Source: Algibacter miyuki
GTDB lineage: Bacteria; Bacteroidota; Bacteroidia; Flavobacteriales; Flavobacteriaceae
Reading direction: 5' to 3' (one strand)
DNA: 64,000 nt
Assembly: GCF_042427745.1 (NCBI RefSeq)
Contig: NZ_JBHMFA010000006.1
Position numbers and translations under genes: made by a program. The stretch's first letter is position 1; each line of letters starts with the position of its first letter. Of this stretch, positions 8,244-17,233 are shown piece after piece. The notes beneath the pieces are model-generated. The model saw nothing but the letters and a program-made list of their open reading frames with translations, searched no databases and was not told the origin of the DNA.

Positions 8244-10757
8244 TTAATTTTTCCAGTGTTCTGGCATTTTTTGATCTCTCATAGGAACAAATACTAAATT
8301 ATCATCTCTATCATCTGAATTCACAAAATGATTAAAACGTTTTTTAGTGTTTTCGTTCTCTATAGCTTGTTTCCATTCACACTCGTAAGCATCTATCAAA
8401 AACTGCATTTCTTTTTCTAATTCCGTAGCAATATTTAAGCTATCATCAATTACAATTTTTTTCAATTGCTCGATACCACCTTCTAACTTATCTAACCAAG
8501 CAGCAGTTCTCATTAATGGAGCAGCTGTTTGTATGTAATACATTAAGTAACGATCTAAATATTTTAAAACCGTTTCATTATCTATTTTTTCAGCTAATAA
8601 CTCGGCATGTCTTGGGGTTGCACCACCGTTTCCACCAACATATAAATTCCATCCACCTTCTACAGCAATTACACCAAAATCTTTTCCACGGGCTTCGGCA
8701 CATTCACGGATACATCCAGAAACACCTCCTTTTAATTTATGAGGAGAACGTAAACCTTTATATCTATTTTCTAATTCTATAGCAAAAGAAATACTTTCAT
8801 CTAAACCGTAACGACACCAAGTAGACCCTACACAACTTTTTACTGTTCTTAAAGATTTTCCGTAAGCATGTCCACTCTCGAAACCAGCATCTATTAACTC
8901 TTTCCAAATAGCTGGTAAATCGTTTAATTCTGCTCCAAAGAAATCGATACGTGCACCACCGGTAATTTTTGTGTATAAATTATATTTTGAACCAATTTGA
9001 CCCAAAACAATTAAACCTTCGGGAGTAATTTCTCCACCAGCAATTCTTGGTACCACAGAATACGTTCCGTTACGCTGAATATTGGCTAAAAATTTATCGT
9101 TTGTATCTTGTGTAACGTCTTCTTTATTGGGGGTGAAATTATATAAACTAGCAAAAATAGAAGATACTAATGGTTTACAAGTTTCGCAACCATGACCGGT
9201 TCCACAAGTATCAAGAACCTCATTAAAAGAGGTTAGTTTTTTAATTTTAATAATGCCGTATAATTCTTGACGACTATATTCAAAATGCTCACAAATGACA
9301 TTTTTAACCGTTTTACCAAGAGATTTCAACGTTTCGTTTACCAAATCGGTAACCATAGGTTTACAACCTCCACAACTTGTACTGGCTTTAGTTGATGAAA
9401 TTACACCGGCTAAATCTTCGCAAGAACCATCTTTAATAGCTCCACAAATCTGACCTTTACTTACATTTTCACAAGAACAAATTTGTGCCGTATCTGGTAA
9501 ATCTAAAGCACTACCAAAAGCACCGCCTTCAGTTGCTGGTAATATTAATTGTGCAGCATCTTCCGGGATAGCCATACCATTTAAGTACACTTGATGAAGC
9601 ATATTATAATCGGATGCATCACCAACTAAAATACCCCCTAAAAGACTTTTACCATCGAGACTAACATTAATTCTTTTATATAAATGTTGTGTTTTATTTT
9701 CAAAAATAACCGAATGCCCTTTTGATGCCGGCATAAAAGGTTCTCCAAAACTCGCCACATCAACACCAATTAATTTTAATTTGGTAGACATATCAATTTC
9801 GGCAGGCATTAAACTTTCGGTCTTACCTAAAATTTGATCGACAGCAACACCGGCCATATCATAACCCGGAGCTACTAAACCAAAAATCATTTGATTGTAA
9901 AGTGCTATTTCACCAATAGCATAAATACTATCGTCTGATGTTTGCATCTTGTTATCCACCACAATACCACCACGTACGCCCATTTCTAAACCGCAAGTTT
10001 TACCAAGTTCATCTCTTGGTCTAATTCCTGCTGAAATAATAAGCATATCACAATCTAAAACGTCGTCTTCTCCAAACTCCATTCCCGTAATTGCTTTATC
10101 TCCTAAAATTTGATTGGTTGCTTTACTTAGATGAATATTTAAACCGATAGACTCCAATTTTAATTGAAGCACCTGGCTACTACGTGAATCTAATTGCCTT
10201 GGCATTAATTTGGAAGCGAACTCTACAATATGTGGCTCTAACCCCATATCCATAGCAGCTTTACCCGCCTCTAAACCTAATAACCCACCACCAAGTACGG
10301 CAGCTCTAGGGTTAGGATTTGTTTTTTTAACCTTTTCAGCATACGCCAACATGCCTTCTAGATCTTCAATAGTTCTATATACAAAAACACCTTCTTTCTC
10401 AACACCTTTTATTGGTGGTACAAAAGCAGATGATCCTGTAGCTAAAACTAAGTAGTCGTATGAAAATTCACGGTCTTTAACCGTTGTTATGGTCTTTTTT
10501 GAACGATGAATATCACTAACACGTTCACCTGTTATTAATTCTATACCATTTTCGGTATACCATTCGGCAGGTGCCATTTCTAACGCTTTGGCATCTTGAT
10601 TTTCAAAAAACTCACTTAAGTGTACACGATCGTACGCTGGGCGAGGTTCTTCACCAAAAACCGTTACTTTAAATGCTTCATTTCCAGATTGTGCTGCAAA
10701 TTTTTCACAAAATTTATAACCAACCATTCCATTTCCAACAACTATGATATTTTTCAT
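8244..10757 (-). CDS. nirB: Nitrite reductase (NADH) large subunit
   Basis: A siroheme enzyme that reduces nitrite to ammonium with NADH. The 837-residue product has an FAD-binding N-terminus (IIVVGNGMVGYKF, 4-16), an NAD-binding motif (VLGGGLLGLEAGKA, 154-167), BFD-like Fe-S cysteines C427/C429/C462/C465, and the siroheme/[4Fe-4S] ligands C642, C648, C682 and C686 (SCVGSTWCRYG and SGCIRECAEA). Length and domain order match complete NirB proteins. It is the first gene of a tight nirB-nirD-DUF4202-kinase run. The upstream promoter shares a 13-mer and TACGTA hexamers with the narK promoter. Confidence 0.96.
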   Translation of the reverse strand: MKNIIVVGNGMVGYKFCEKFAAQSGNEAFKVTVFGEEPRPAYDRVHLSEFFENQDAKALEMAPAEWYTENGIELITGERVSDIHRSKKTITTVKDREFSYDYLVLATGSSAFVPPIKGVEKEGVFVYRTIEDLEGMLAYAEKVKKTNPNPRAAVLGGGLLGLEAGKAAMDMGLEPHIVEFASKLMPRQLDSRSSQVLQLKLESIGLNIHLSKATNQILGDKAITGMEFGEDDVLDCDMLIISAGIRPRDELGKTCGLEMGVRGGIVVDNKMQTSDDSIYAIGEIALYNQMIFGLVAPGYDMAGVAVDQILGKTESLMPAEIDMSTKLKLIGVDVASFGEPFMPASKGHSVIFENKTQHLYKRINVSLDGKSLLGGILVGDASDYNMLHQVYLNGMAIPEDAAQLILPATEGGAFGSALDLPDTAQICSCENVSKGQICGAIKDGSCEDLAGVISSTKASTSCGGCKPMVTDLVNETLKSLGKTVKNVICEHFEYSRQELYGIIKIKKLTSFNEVLDTCGTGHGCETCKPLVSSIFASLYNFTPNKEDVTQDTNDKFLANIQRNGTYSVVPRIAGGEITPEGLIVLGQIGSKYNLYTKITGGARIDFFGAELNDLPAIWKELIDAGFESGHAYGKSLRTVKSCVGSTWCRYGLDESISFAIELENRYKGLRSPHKLKGGVSGCIRECAEARGKDFGVIAVEGGWNLYVGGNGGATPRHAELLAEKIDNETVLKYLDRYLMYYIQTAAPLMRTAAWLDKLEGGIEQLKKIVIDDSLNIATELEKEMQFLIDAYECEWKQAIENENTKKRFNHFVNSDDRDDNLVFVPMRDQKMPEHWKN

Positions 10758-10774
10758 AAACTACGTATTTAACA

Positions 10775-10829
10775 CAAAACTAAGTAATTTTACTTAATTT
10801 CAATACTTAAACTTGTAGTTTTTTACGTA
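10775..10829 (-). promoter_or_regulatory. nirB promoter with shared nitrate-cluster motif
   Basis: On the minus strand the -7 box TAGTTTTG (10775-10782) lies in TACTTAGTTTTGT. An ATTG -33-like element sits 18 nt upstream. Between them is the palindrome AAGTAAAATTACTT. TACGTA hexamers lie at 10824-10829 and, downstream of the -7 box, at 10762-10767. The 13-mer around the -7 box is identical to that of narK. Confidence 0.55.
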
Positions 10830-10922
10830 GCACCCCCAATAATTACATATTTCTTAAATTGATAATCGTTTAATTAAGTATTAGGCAAAAAACAGGATTA
10901 TGAATTATCAAAATATCAGGAT

Positions 10923-13220
10923 TTAAACAGATGCTTCTACCGTAATCACCACACTTTTAGATGCTGGAGTCTTTGCGGTATGCGCAAAACTATCTAATGG
11001 TACCAGCACATTAGTTTCAGGAAAATACGTAGCACAGCAGTTTTTAGGAATATCATAACCAACCACTTTAAAATTGTGAGCATGGCGTTTAACACCTTTA
11101 AATTCCGACTTTAAATTAACCACATGATGTTCTTTTAAGCCTCGCTCCTTCATGTCTTCACGATTCATAAAAATAATACGACGTTCGTTAAAAACACCTC
11201 TATAGCGATCATCTAATCCGTAAATTGTGGTATTAAATTGATCGTGACTACGTATTGTCATCATAATCAATTCATCATCCTTTAATTTCCATTCAGGAAG
11301 TTTATTAACCGAAAAATTAGCTTTTCCTGTTTTGGTATTAAATTTTCTAACGCGAGCCCCATTTGGTAAATAAAAGCCTGACGGATTTTTTAAACGCGTA
11401 TTGTAATCCTCGAAACCAGAAACCACTTCAGCAATATCATCACGAACCAATTTATAATCATCTTTATAAGATAACCATTTCACTTTAGTTTTATGTTTTA
11501 AAGTCGCATGTGCAACACCACAAACCACGGCAACTTCGCTTAATAAAGCATCAGAGCATGGTTCTAAAATACCTTTAGTAGATGATACCACACCCATTGA
11601 ATTCTCTACACTTTGCACCTGTTCTCCAGATTTTTGATAATCTTTTTCGGTACGTCCTAAACATGGTAAAATCAAAGCTTCTTTACCCGTAACCAAATGC
11701 GAACGATTCAGCTTTGTACTCACATGCACCGTTAAGTTACAATTAGCTAATCCTTGAGCTGAATAACCCGTATCAGGCACAGCTGAAATAAAATTACCAC
11801 CTAAACCAAAAAAGACTTTTACCTTTTTATCGTACATGGCTTTAATGGTTTCAATAACTGAAAAACCATGTTTTGCACTCGGTTTAAACCCATACTTAGT
11901 TTCAATTTTATCTAAAAAAGCTTGTGGAGCAGCTTCCCATATACCAACCGTTCTATCGCCTTGTACGTTAGAATGCCCACGTACAGGACAAGTTCCAGCG
12001 CCTTCCTTACCGATACTTCCTTTTAATAAAAGCAAATTAACAAGCTCTCGAATATTATCAACCGCATTTTCATGCTGCGTTAACCCCATGGCCCAACACA
12101 CAATAATTTTTTCATTATTTAAAATTAAATCGAAAGTTTGATTAAAAACATCTAAAGAAACACCGGAAGCTTTTAAGCATTCATCAAAATTATAAGTTTT
12201 TAAATCGGCTATAAACGCGTTGTAATCACTAGTATATTCTTCAATAAAATGTTTATCAAAAACATTACCTAGCTCCTCTTCTTTTTCTAATAATTTTAGA
12301 AGAATTGCCTTTATAAAAGCCACATCGCCATTTATAGTAATTGGCACAAAAACATCGGCTAATTTTGTACCACCGGTTAATAGTTTTATAGGATTTTGAG
12401 GATTGGTGAATTTAATTAAGCCCGCTTCTGGCAACGGATTAATCGCTATTATTTTACCGCCATTATTTTTACATTTCTCTAAAGCACTAAGCATTCTTGG
12501 GTGATTGGTTGCTGGGTTTTGACCAATAACCATAACCACTTCAGCTTTATATAAATCGTCTAATTTTACCGAGCCTTTACCAATACCTAAAGTTTCAGTA
12601 AGTGCGCTTCCACTGGCTTCATGACACATATTCGAACAATCGGGTAAATTTGAAGTTCCAAATTCGCGTACAAATAATTGATATAAAAAAGCCGCCTCAT
12701 TCGTCGTTCTTCCTGAGGTATAAAAAGCAGCTTCGTCTGGATTATTTAGCGCATTTAAATGGCTTCCTACTTTCTCAAAAGCAGCTTCCCAAGAAATGGG
12801 TTGGTAATGCGTAGCCCCTTCCGGCAAAAACATAGGTTCTGCTAAACGACCAGATTTACCAATTTCAAAATCGGTAAAATTTGCCAATTCATCTACAGCA
12901 TATTTTGCAAAAAAATTGCGATTAATAGTTTTATTCTGTGCTTCTTCTGCAATAGCTTTCATACCATTTTCACAGTATTCACCAATAACAGAACGCTCAT
13001 CATCCGGATCTGGCCAAGCACAACCTGGACAATCAAAACCACCTTTCTGATTTATTTTCAATGATAACTTCAACGCATCAGAAGTTTTCATGTATTTATT
13101 AACTTGTATTGCAGCCGCTTTTAAAGCGCCAAAACCTACCGTGTTTTTCGGTGGAGCTTCCGTTTTTAAATTGGTAAATCCCTCTGGTGTTTTTGCTTTA
13201 TCTTTTGCTGAACTGCTCAT
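10923..13220 (-). CDS. FdhF/YdeP-family molybdopterin oxidoreductase
   Basis: A 765-residue protein of the molybdopterin oxidoreductase superfamily, YdeP-like subgroup (formate-dehydrogenase-like; substrate not established). The N-terminal segment GGFDCPGCAWPDPDDE (C64, C67) with YCENGMK (C83) is the signature of this group. It resembles, but is not the same as, the four-Cys [4Fe-4S] site of FdhF or NapA. SNMCHEASGSALTE (C199) corresponds to the region that carries the Mo ligand in relatives. The C-terminal molybdopterin-dinucleotide domain contains MMTIRSHDQFNTTIYG. No signal peptide is seen, so it is cytoplasmic. It is placed upstream of nirB on the same strand, 165 nt away, which may reflect shared molybdenum cofactor use or a redox role in nitrate growth. 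Confidence 0.85.
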   Translation of the reverse strand: MSSSAKDKAKTPEGFTNLKTEAPPKNTVGFGALKAAAIQVNKYMKTSDALKLSLKINQKGGFDCPGCAWPDPDDERSVIGEYCENGMKAIAEEAQNKTINRNFFAKYAVDELANFTDFEIGKSGRLAEPMFLPEGATHYQPISWEAAFEKVGSHLNALNNPDEAAFYTSGRTTNEAAFLYQLFVREFGTSNLPDCSNMCHEASGSALTETLGIGKGSVKLDDLYKAEVVMVIGQNPATNHPRMLSALEKCKNNGGKIIAINPLPEAGLIKFTNPQNPIKLLTGGTKLADVFVPITINGDVAFIKAILLKLLEKEEELGNVFDKHFIEEYTSDYNAFIADLKTYNFDECLKASGVSLDVFNQTFDLILNNEKIIVCWAMGLTQHENAVDNIRELVNLLLLKGSIGKEGAGTCPVRGHSNVQGDRTVGIWEAAPQAFLDKIETKYGFKPSAKHGFSVIETIKAMYDKKVKVFFGLGGNFISAVPDTGYSAQGLANCNLTVHVSTKLNRSHLVTGKEALILPCLGRTEKDYQKSGEQVQSVENSMGVVSSTKGILEPCSDALLSEVAVVCGVAHATLKHKTKVKWLSYKDDYKLVRDDIAEVVSGFEDYNTRLKNPSGFYLPNGARVRKFNTKTGKANFSVNKLPEWKLKDDELIMMTIRSHDQFNTTIYGLDDRYRGVFNERRIIFMNREDMKERGLKEHHVVNLKSEFKGVKRHAHNFKVVGYDIPKNCCATYFPETNVLVPLDSFAHTAKTPASKSVVITVEASV

Positions 13221-13351
13221 AAATCTATTTTTAAAAGATAAATTTACACGTTTTACATCAAAAATTAAAGCTTTTGAAACAATTCATTTTAACCTTTAGA
13301 AGAGTGTATTATTTCTCTGCGTTTAACAAAAAAATAATATGCTGAAGAAAT

Positions 13352-13424
13352 AAAAAAAAGACACTAAGAATAAATCTTAATGCCTTTTGGTTGGATAAAA
13401 AAATGTCGTTAATTAAAAATTAAC
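13352..13424 (-). terminator. Tandem terminators after kbl
   Basis: Read on the minus strand, hairpin one pairs GTTAAT with ATTAAC (13408-13424) and is followed by GACATTTTTTT. Hairpin two pairs CATTAAGA with TCTTAGTG and is followed by TCTTTTTTTTT. Both lie just past the kbl stop codon. Confidence 0.65.
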
Positions 13425-13433
13425 CTGCTATAA

Positions 13434-14627
13434 TCAGGACGCTAAAACGCCTAATGCCTTCCCTACTTTTACAAAAGCTTGAATCCCTTTTTCTAAATCT
13501 TGACGCGAATGTGCTGCTGAAATTTGAACCCGTATTCTCGCTTTTCCTTTTGGCACTACAGGATAAAAGAATCCGATTACGTAAATACCTTCTATTAATA
13601 ATTTTGATGCAAATTCTTGAGCCAACTTGGCATCGCCCAACATAATAGGAATAATAGGATGATCGCCTGAAATAATATCGAAACCAGCTGCTACAATTTC
13701 TTTTCTAAAATATGCGGTGTTTTCCACTAATTTATCACGTAAATCCGTGGATTTACTAAGTAAATCGATAACCGTTATAGAAGCTCCAACCACAGATGGC
13801 GCTAATGTATTTGAAAACAAATAAGGACGCGAACGTTGTCTTAACATATCTACAATTTCCTTTCTAGCAGCCGTAAAACCACCCGAAGCACCACCTAAGG
13901 CTTTTCCGTAGGTTCCTGTAATAATATCAACACGTCCCATAACATTTCTATACTCGTGTGTACCGCGACCTGTAGCTCCAATAAAACCTGTAGAATGACA
14001 CTCATCAATCATCACTAAAGCATCATATTTATCAGCTAAATCGCAAATTTTATCAAGCTGAGCAATCGTACCGTCCATAGAGAAAGAACCATCGGTAACA
14101 ATTAATTTTCTACGGGCATCTTTAGCTTCTATTAATTGAGCTTCAAGATCAGCCATATCATTATTGTTATATCTAAAACGTCCCGCTTTACACAAACGAA
14201 TTCCGTCGATAATTGAAGCATGGTTTAAAGCATCTGAAATAATAGCGTCTTCGGCCCCTAAAATAGGTTCAAAAACGCCTCCATTTGCATCGAAAGCCGC
14301 TGCATATAAAATACAATCTTCCATACCTAAAAAGTCGGCCGTTTTTTGTTCTAATTCCTTATGAATATCTTGAGTTCCGCAAATAAAACGAACAGACGAT
14401 AAACCGAAACCATGCGTATCAATTGCCGCTTTACTTGCCTTAATAACATCGGGATGAGACGATAATCCTAAATAATTATTAGCACAAAAATTTAAAACAT
14501 CACTAGATGCGGTTGTACTAATTTCTGAACCCTGAGGTGTCGTTATAATACGTTCTTCTTTGTATAATCCCGCTGCTTTTATTTCGTTTAATTCGTTTTG
14601 TAAATCGTTTTTTATTTCTGAATACAT
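13434..14627 (-). CDS. kbl: Glycine C-acetyltransferase (2-amino-3-ketobutyrate CoA ligase)
   Basis: A PLP enzyme that cleaves 2-amino-3-oxobutanoate with CoA into glycine and acetyl-CoA, the second step of threonine catabolism. The 397-residue length is standard. It contains [13 protein letters not shown] near the N-terminus, [10 protein letters not shown], and the PLP-lysine motif [13 protein letters not shown] of alpha-oxoamine synthases. It starts 27 nt after the threonine dehydrogenase gene, with which it forms an operon, and is closed by tandem terminators. Confidence 0.95.
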   Translation of the reverse strand: MYSEIKNDLQNELNEIKAAGLYKEERIITTPQGSEISTTASSDVLNFCANNYLGLSSHPDVIKASKAAIDTHGFGLSSVRFICGTQDIHKELEQKTADFLGMEDCILYAAAFDANGGVFEPILGAEDAIISDALNHASIIDGIRLCKAGRFRYNNNDMADLEAQLIEAKDARRKLIVTDGSFSMDGTIAQLDKICDLADKYDALVMIDECHSTGFIGATGRGTHEYRNVMGRVDIITGTYGKALGGASGGFTAARKEIVDMLRQRSRPYLFSNTLAPSVVGASITVIDLLSKSTDLRDKLVENTAYFRKEIVAAGFDIISGDHPIIPIMLGDAKLAQEFASKLLIEGIYVIGFFYPVVPKGKARIRVQISAAHSRQDLEKGIQAFVKVGKALGVLAS

Positions 14628-14654
14628 AATGGTATATTTTATATTTTTTGAAAT

Positions 14655-15605
14655 TTAAATAGTTACTGTGTAATGCTCAGTAAGTGCATTAATCATCGTT
14701 TTAGTAATAGCTTCTAAATTATACTTAGGCTGCCATCCCCAATCTGTTTTTGCTTGAGAATCATCAATAGATTTTGGCCAATGATTAGCTATATCTTGTC
14801 TGAAATCTGGTTTGTAATCTATGCTAAAATTAGGAAGAATTTTAGCGATTTCTAAAGCCACATCCTTTGGAGAAAAACTTACACCTGCCAAATTATATGA
14901 GGTTCTTACCTTTATTTTTTCCGAAGGAGCTTCCATCAATTCTATTGTAGACCTAATAACATCGTCCATATATATCATAGGTAACGCTGTGTCTTCACTT
15001 AAAAAACAATTGAATTTTTCATTTAAAACAGCTTTATGAAAAATATCAACAGCATAATCGGTTGTACCGCCTCCTGGTAAGGACTGATGCCCAATAACGC
15101 CTGGATACCGAATAGACCTAACATCTAAACCGTACTTTAAGAAATAATATTGTGCCCAATTTTCACCATCAACCTTACTGATACCGTAAACCGTTGTTGG
15201 ATTTAAATACGCATCGTTTGGTGTATTATTTTTAGGCGCTCCTTCTCCAAAAACAGCTATAGAACTTGGGTAAAACACTTTTTCTATAGCATTAAGCCGT
15301 GCTATTTCTAACACATTTAATAATGCTTTAGTATTTATATCCCAGGTTTGCAGCGGGTTTTCTTCTCCTTTTGCAGAAAGAATCGCTGCCAAATGATAAA
15401 TTTGCGTAATATTATATTGCGTTACTACACTTTGAACGCGCTCATAATCCGTAGCATCAATAACTTCAAATATTCCACGATTATTTCCACTATTTCTAAT
15501 ATCAGAAACAACAACATTCTCAAGTCCATACCGGTCTTGAAGTGTTGCTGTTAGCACAGATCCTAATTGACCATTAGCTCCAGTAATTAAAATTTTAACA
15601 GACAT
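14655..15605 (-). CDS. tdh: L-threonine 3-dehydrogenase, GalE-like SDR type
   Basis: Oxidises L-threonine to 2-amino-3-oxobutanoate with NAD+, feeding Kbl. This is the short-chain (GalE-like) type known from Flavobacterium frigidimaris, not the zinc alcohol-dehydrogenase type. It has the Rossmann motif ITGANGQLG, the catalytic YxxxK in TTVYGISKVDGE, and about 316 residues. An in-frame ATG at 15623 would add six residues, but a -7 box at 15627-15634 would put that codon at or before the transcript start. The ATG at 15605 (MSVKILITG) also gives the usual N-terminus. It is divergent from an Lrp/AsnC regulator. Confidence 0.92.
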   Translation of the reverse strand: MSVKILITGANGQLGSVLTATLQDRYGLENVVVSDIRNSGNNRGIFEVIDATDYERVQSVVTQYNITQIYHLAAILSAKGEENPLQTWDINTKALLNVLEIARLNAIEKVFYPSSIAVFGEGAPKNNTPNDAYLNPTTVYGISKVDGENWAQYYFLKYGLDVRSIRYPGVIGHQSLPGGGTTDYAVDIFHKAVLNEKFNCFLSEDTALPMIYMDDVIRSTIELMEAPSEKIKVRTSYNLAGVSFSPKDVALEIAKILPNFSIDYKPDFRQDIANHWPKSIDDSQAKTDWGWQPKYNLEAITKTMINALTEHYTVTI

Positions 15606-15626
15606 ATCATAAGTATTATTCACTTA

Positions 15627-15634
15627 CAAAATTA
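15627..15634 (-). promoter_or_regulatory. -7 box of the tdh-kbl operon
   Basis: The minus strand reads TAATTTTG, a match to TAnnTTTG. A TTTTG lies about 23 nt further upstream, at the long end of the usual spacing. Its position decides the tdh start at 15605. Confidence 0.5.
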
Positions 15635-15767
15635 CATTTTATAATATTTAATATTTACAAAATACAATAATTAAGCAAAAACTACTTCATAATTAAAATT
15701 AAGCCATTATATTTACTTTTTAAGATAATATAGACTCCCTTTTACAATAATTTTTATTCGAAATATT

Positions 15768-16229
15768 ATGGAAAATTTAGACGATACCGATATTACCATA
15801 CTCAGAATTCTACAAAACGACTCTAAAAAGACAGCTAAAGAAATTGCTCACTCTTTAAACCTGACGCCTTCTCCAGTTTACGAACGTATACGTCGACTAG
15901 AAAAACAAGGTTTTATAAAAAAATATGTTGCTATACTGGATAAAAAATTAATTGATAGGTCGGTTACCACCATTTGCCAAGTATCTATGCGCTATCACAA
16001 CGAGGCTTTTATAGAAAAGTTTGAAGAACAAATTCAAAATTTAAAAGAAGTTCAAGAATGTTATCACATGGCTGGTCAAGTTGATTTTATCTTAAAAATA
16101 AACACTAAAGACTTAGAATCCTATCATAATTTCATCAAGTACAAACTGTCTAAAATTGAGAATATTGGTGTACTTAACAGCACCTTTGTATTAAAAGATA
16201 TTAAGCAAACATCGGCCTTCTACATTTAA
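15768..16229 (+). CDS. Lrp/AsnC family transcriptional regulator
   Basis: A 153-residue regulator with an N-terminal winged HTH (DDTDITILRILQNDSKKTAKEIAHSLNLTPSPVYERIRRLEKQGFI is split here: residues 4-48) and a C-terminal RAM/Lrp ligand domain (about 65-145) containing the G-Q-VDFILKI turn. It is divergent from tdh-kbl across a 162-nt gap, so threonine or glycine catabolism is its probable target. Its stop codon overlaps the convergent hydrolase gene by 4 nt. Confidence 0.9.
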   Translation: MENLDDTDITILRILQNDSKKTAKEIAHSLNLTPSPVYERIRRLEKQGFIKKYVAILDKKLIDRSVTTICQVSMRYHNEAFIEKFEEQIQNLKEVQECYHMAGQVDFILKINTKDLESYHNFIKYKLSKIENIGVLNSTFVLKDIKQTSAFYI

Positions 16230-17191
16230 TTTTCACTTACTGATTTTACAAATTCTAAGGCACGCATTTCATTATAATATACATTATTTTGATCTACAAA
16301 CCCCACATGACCACCATATTTAGGCATTTCTAAATACAAATTCGCATTGTTTTTGGCTTCCTTTACAGGATAACAATCGGGTGATAAAAACGAATCGTTT
16401 AGCGCGTTTATAATTAAAGTTGGTGTTTTTATATTGGGTAGAAATTGTAAACTGCTGCATTGCTTATAATAATCGGCCGCATCCTTAAACCCATGCGCTT
16501 TCGCCGTGTACACATTATCAAAATCTCTTAAAGTTTTAATATTATTAAAAGTCTCTAAAGACATTTGATTTGGAAATTTTTCCATCTTCAGCTGTAACGA
16601 AGCCTTTAGATGCTTTAAAAATCTCATAGAATAAGGTTTGTTTTTCAATTTATGTAGTTCTTCGCAAGCGCCATTTAAGTCGCAAGGTGCCGAAATAGCG
16701 ATGGCGGCTTTCACTTCCGTGGGAATAGTGTCGCGTTCGCCTAAATATTTCAAAATAATATTAGCCCCTAAACTAATGCCTTTTAAATATATTTTATCGT
16801 ATTTTTTTATTGAAATTAAATGCTGAATAATATCCACCAAATCTTCGGTAGCTCCAGAATGATAACTTCTAAATTTTGAATTAATTTCACCAGAACACCC
16901 TCTAAAATTAACCGAAACAGCATCGATTTTATTCTTATTAAAAAGTTGCGCTGCACCTGTTAAATAAGGGCGTTGCGCATGCCCTTCCAAACCATGTAAT
17001 AACACAATACAAGCGTTACTTTTTTCTTCAGAAAAACTCCAGTCTAAATCTATAAAATCGCCATCGCTTAACGTTAAACGCTCTCGCTTTTGACTGATTT
17101 CGACACGTCTGGCTAAACCTGAATAAACTGTTGAAATTAATCCGCTTTTAAAATAAAATCGAGGTTTGTAGGTGTTTTGTAGTATAGGCAT
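16226..17191 (-). CDS. YheT-family alpha/beta hydrolase
   Basis: A 321-residue alpha/beta hydrolase. It shows LLHGLEGHAQRPYLTG (oxyanion region), the nucleophile elbow KGISLGANIILKYLG, an acid in NALNDSFLSPDCYP and the catalytic His in YGGHVGFVD. These features match the YheT/EMB8 family, whose natural substrate is unclear (esterase or lipase activity is likely). No signal peptide is seen. It is convergent with the Lrp gene, with overlapping stop codons, and is followed 42 nt later by the adenine deaminase gene start on the other side. Confidence 0.88.
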   Translation of the reverse strand: MPILQNTYKPRFYFKSGLISTVYSGLARRVEISQKRERLTLSDGDFIDLDWSFSEEKSNACIVLLHGLEGHAQRPYLTGAAQLFNKNKIDAVSVNFRGCSGEINSKFRSYHSGATEDLVDIIQHLISIKKYDKIYLKGISLGANIILKYLGERDTIPTEVKAAIAISAPCDLNGACEELHKLKNKPYSMRFLKHLKASLQLKMEKFPNQMSLETFNNIKTLRDFDNVYTAKAHGFKDAADYYKQCSSLQFLPNIKTPTLIINALNDSFLSPDCYPVKEAKNNANLYLEMPKYGGHVGFVDQNNVYYNEMRALEFVKSVSEN

Positions 17192-17233
17192 TTATAATAG
17201 ACTTTAACGTCCTGTTTTCTATTGTTAATTAAA

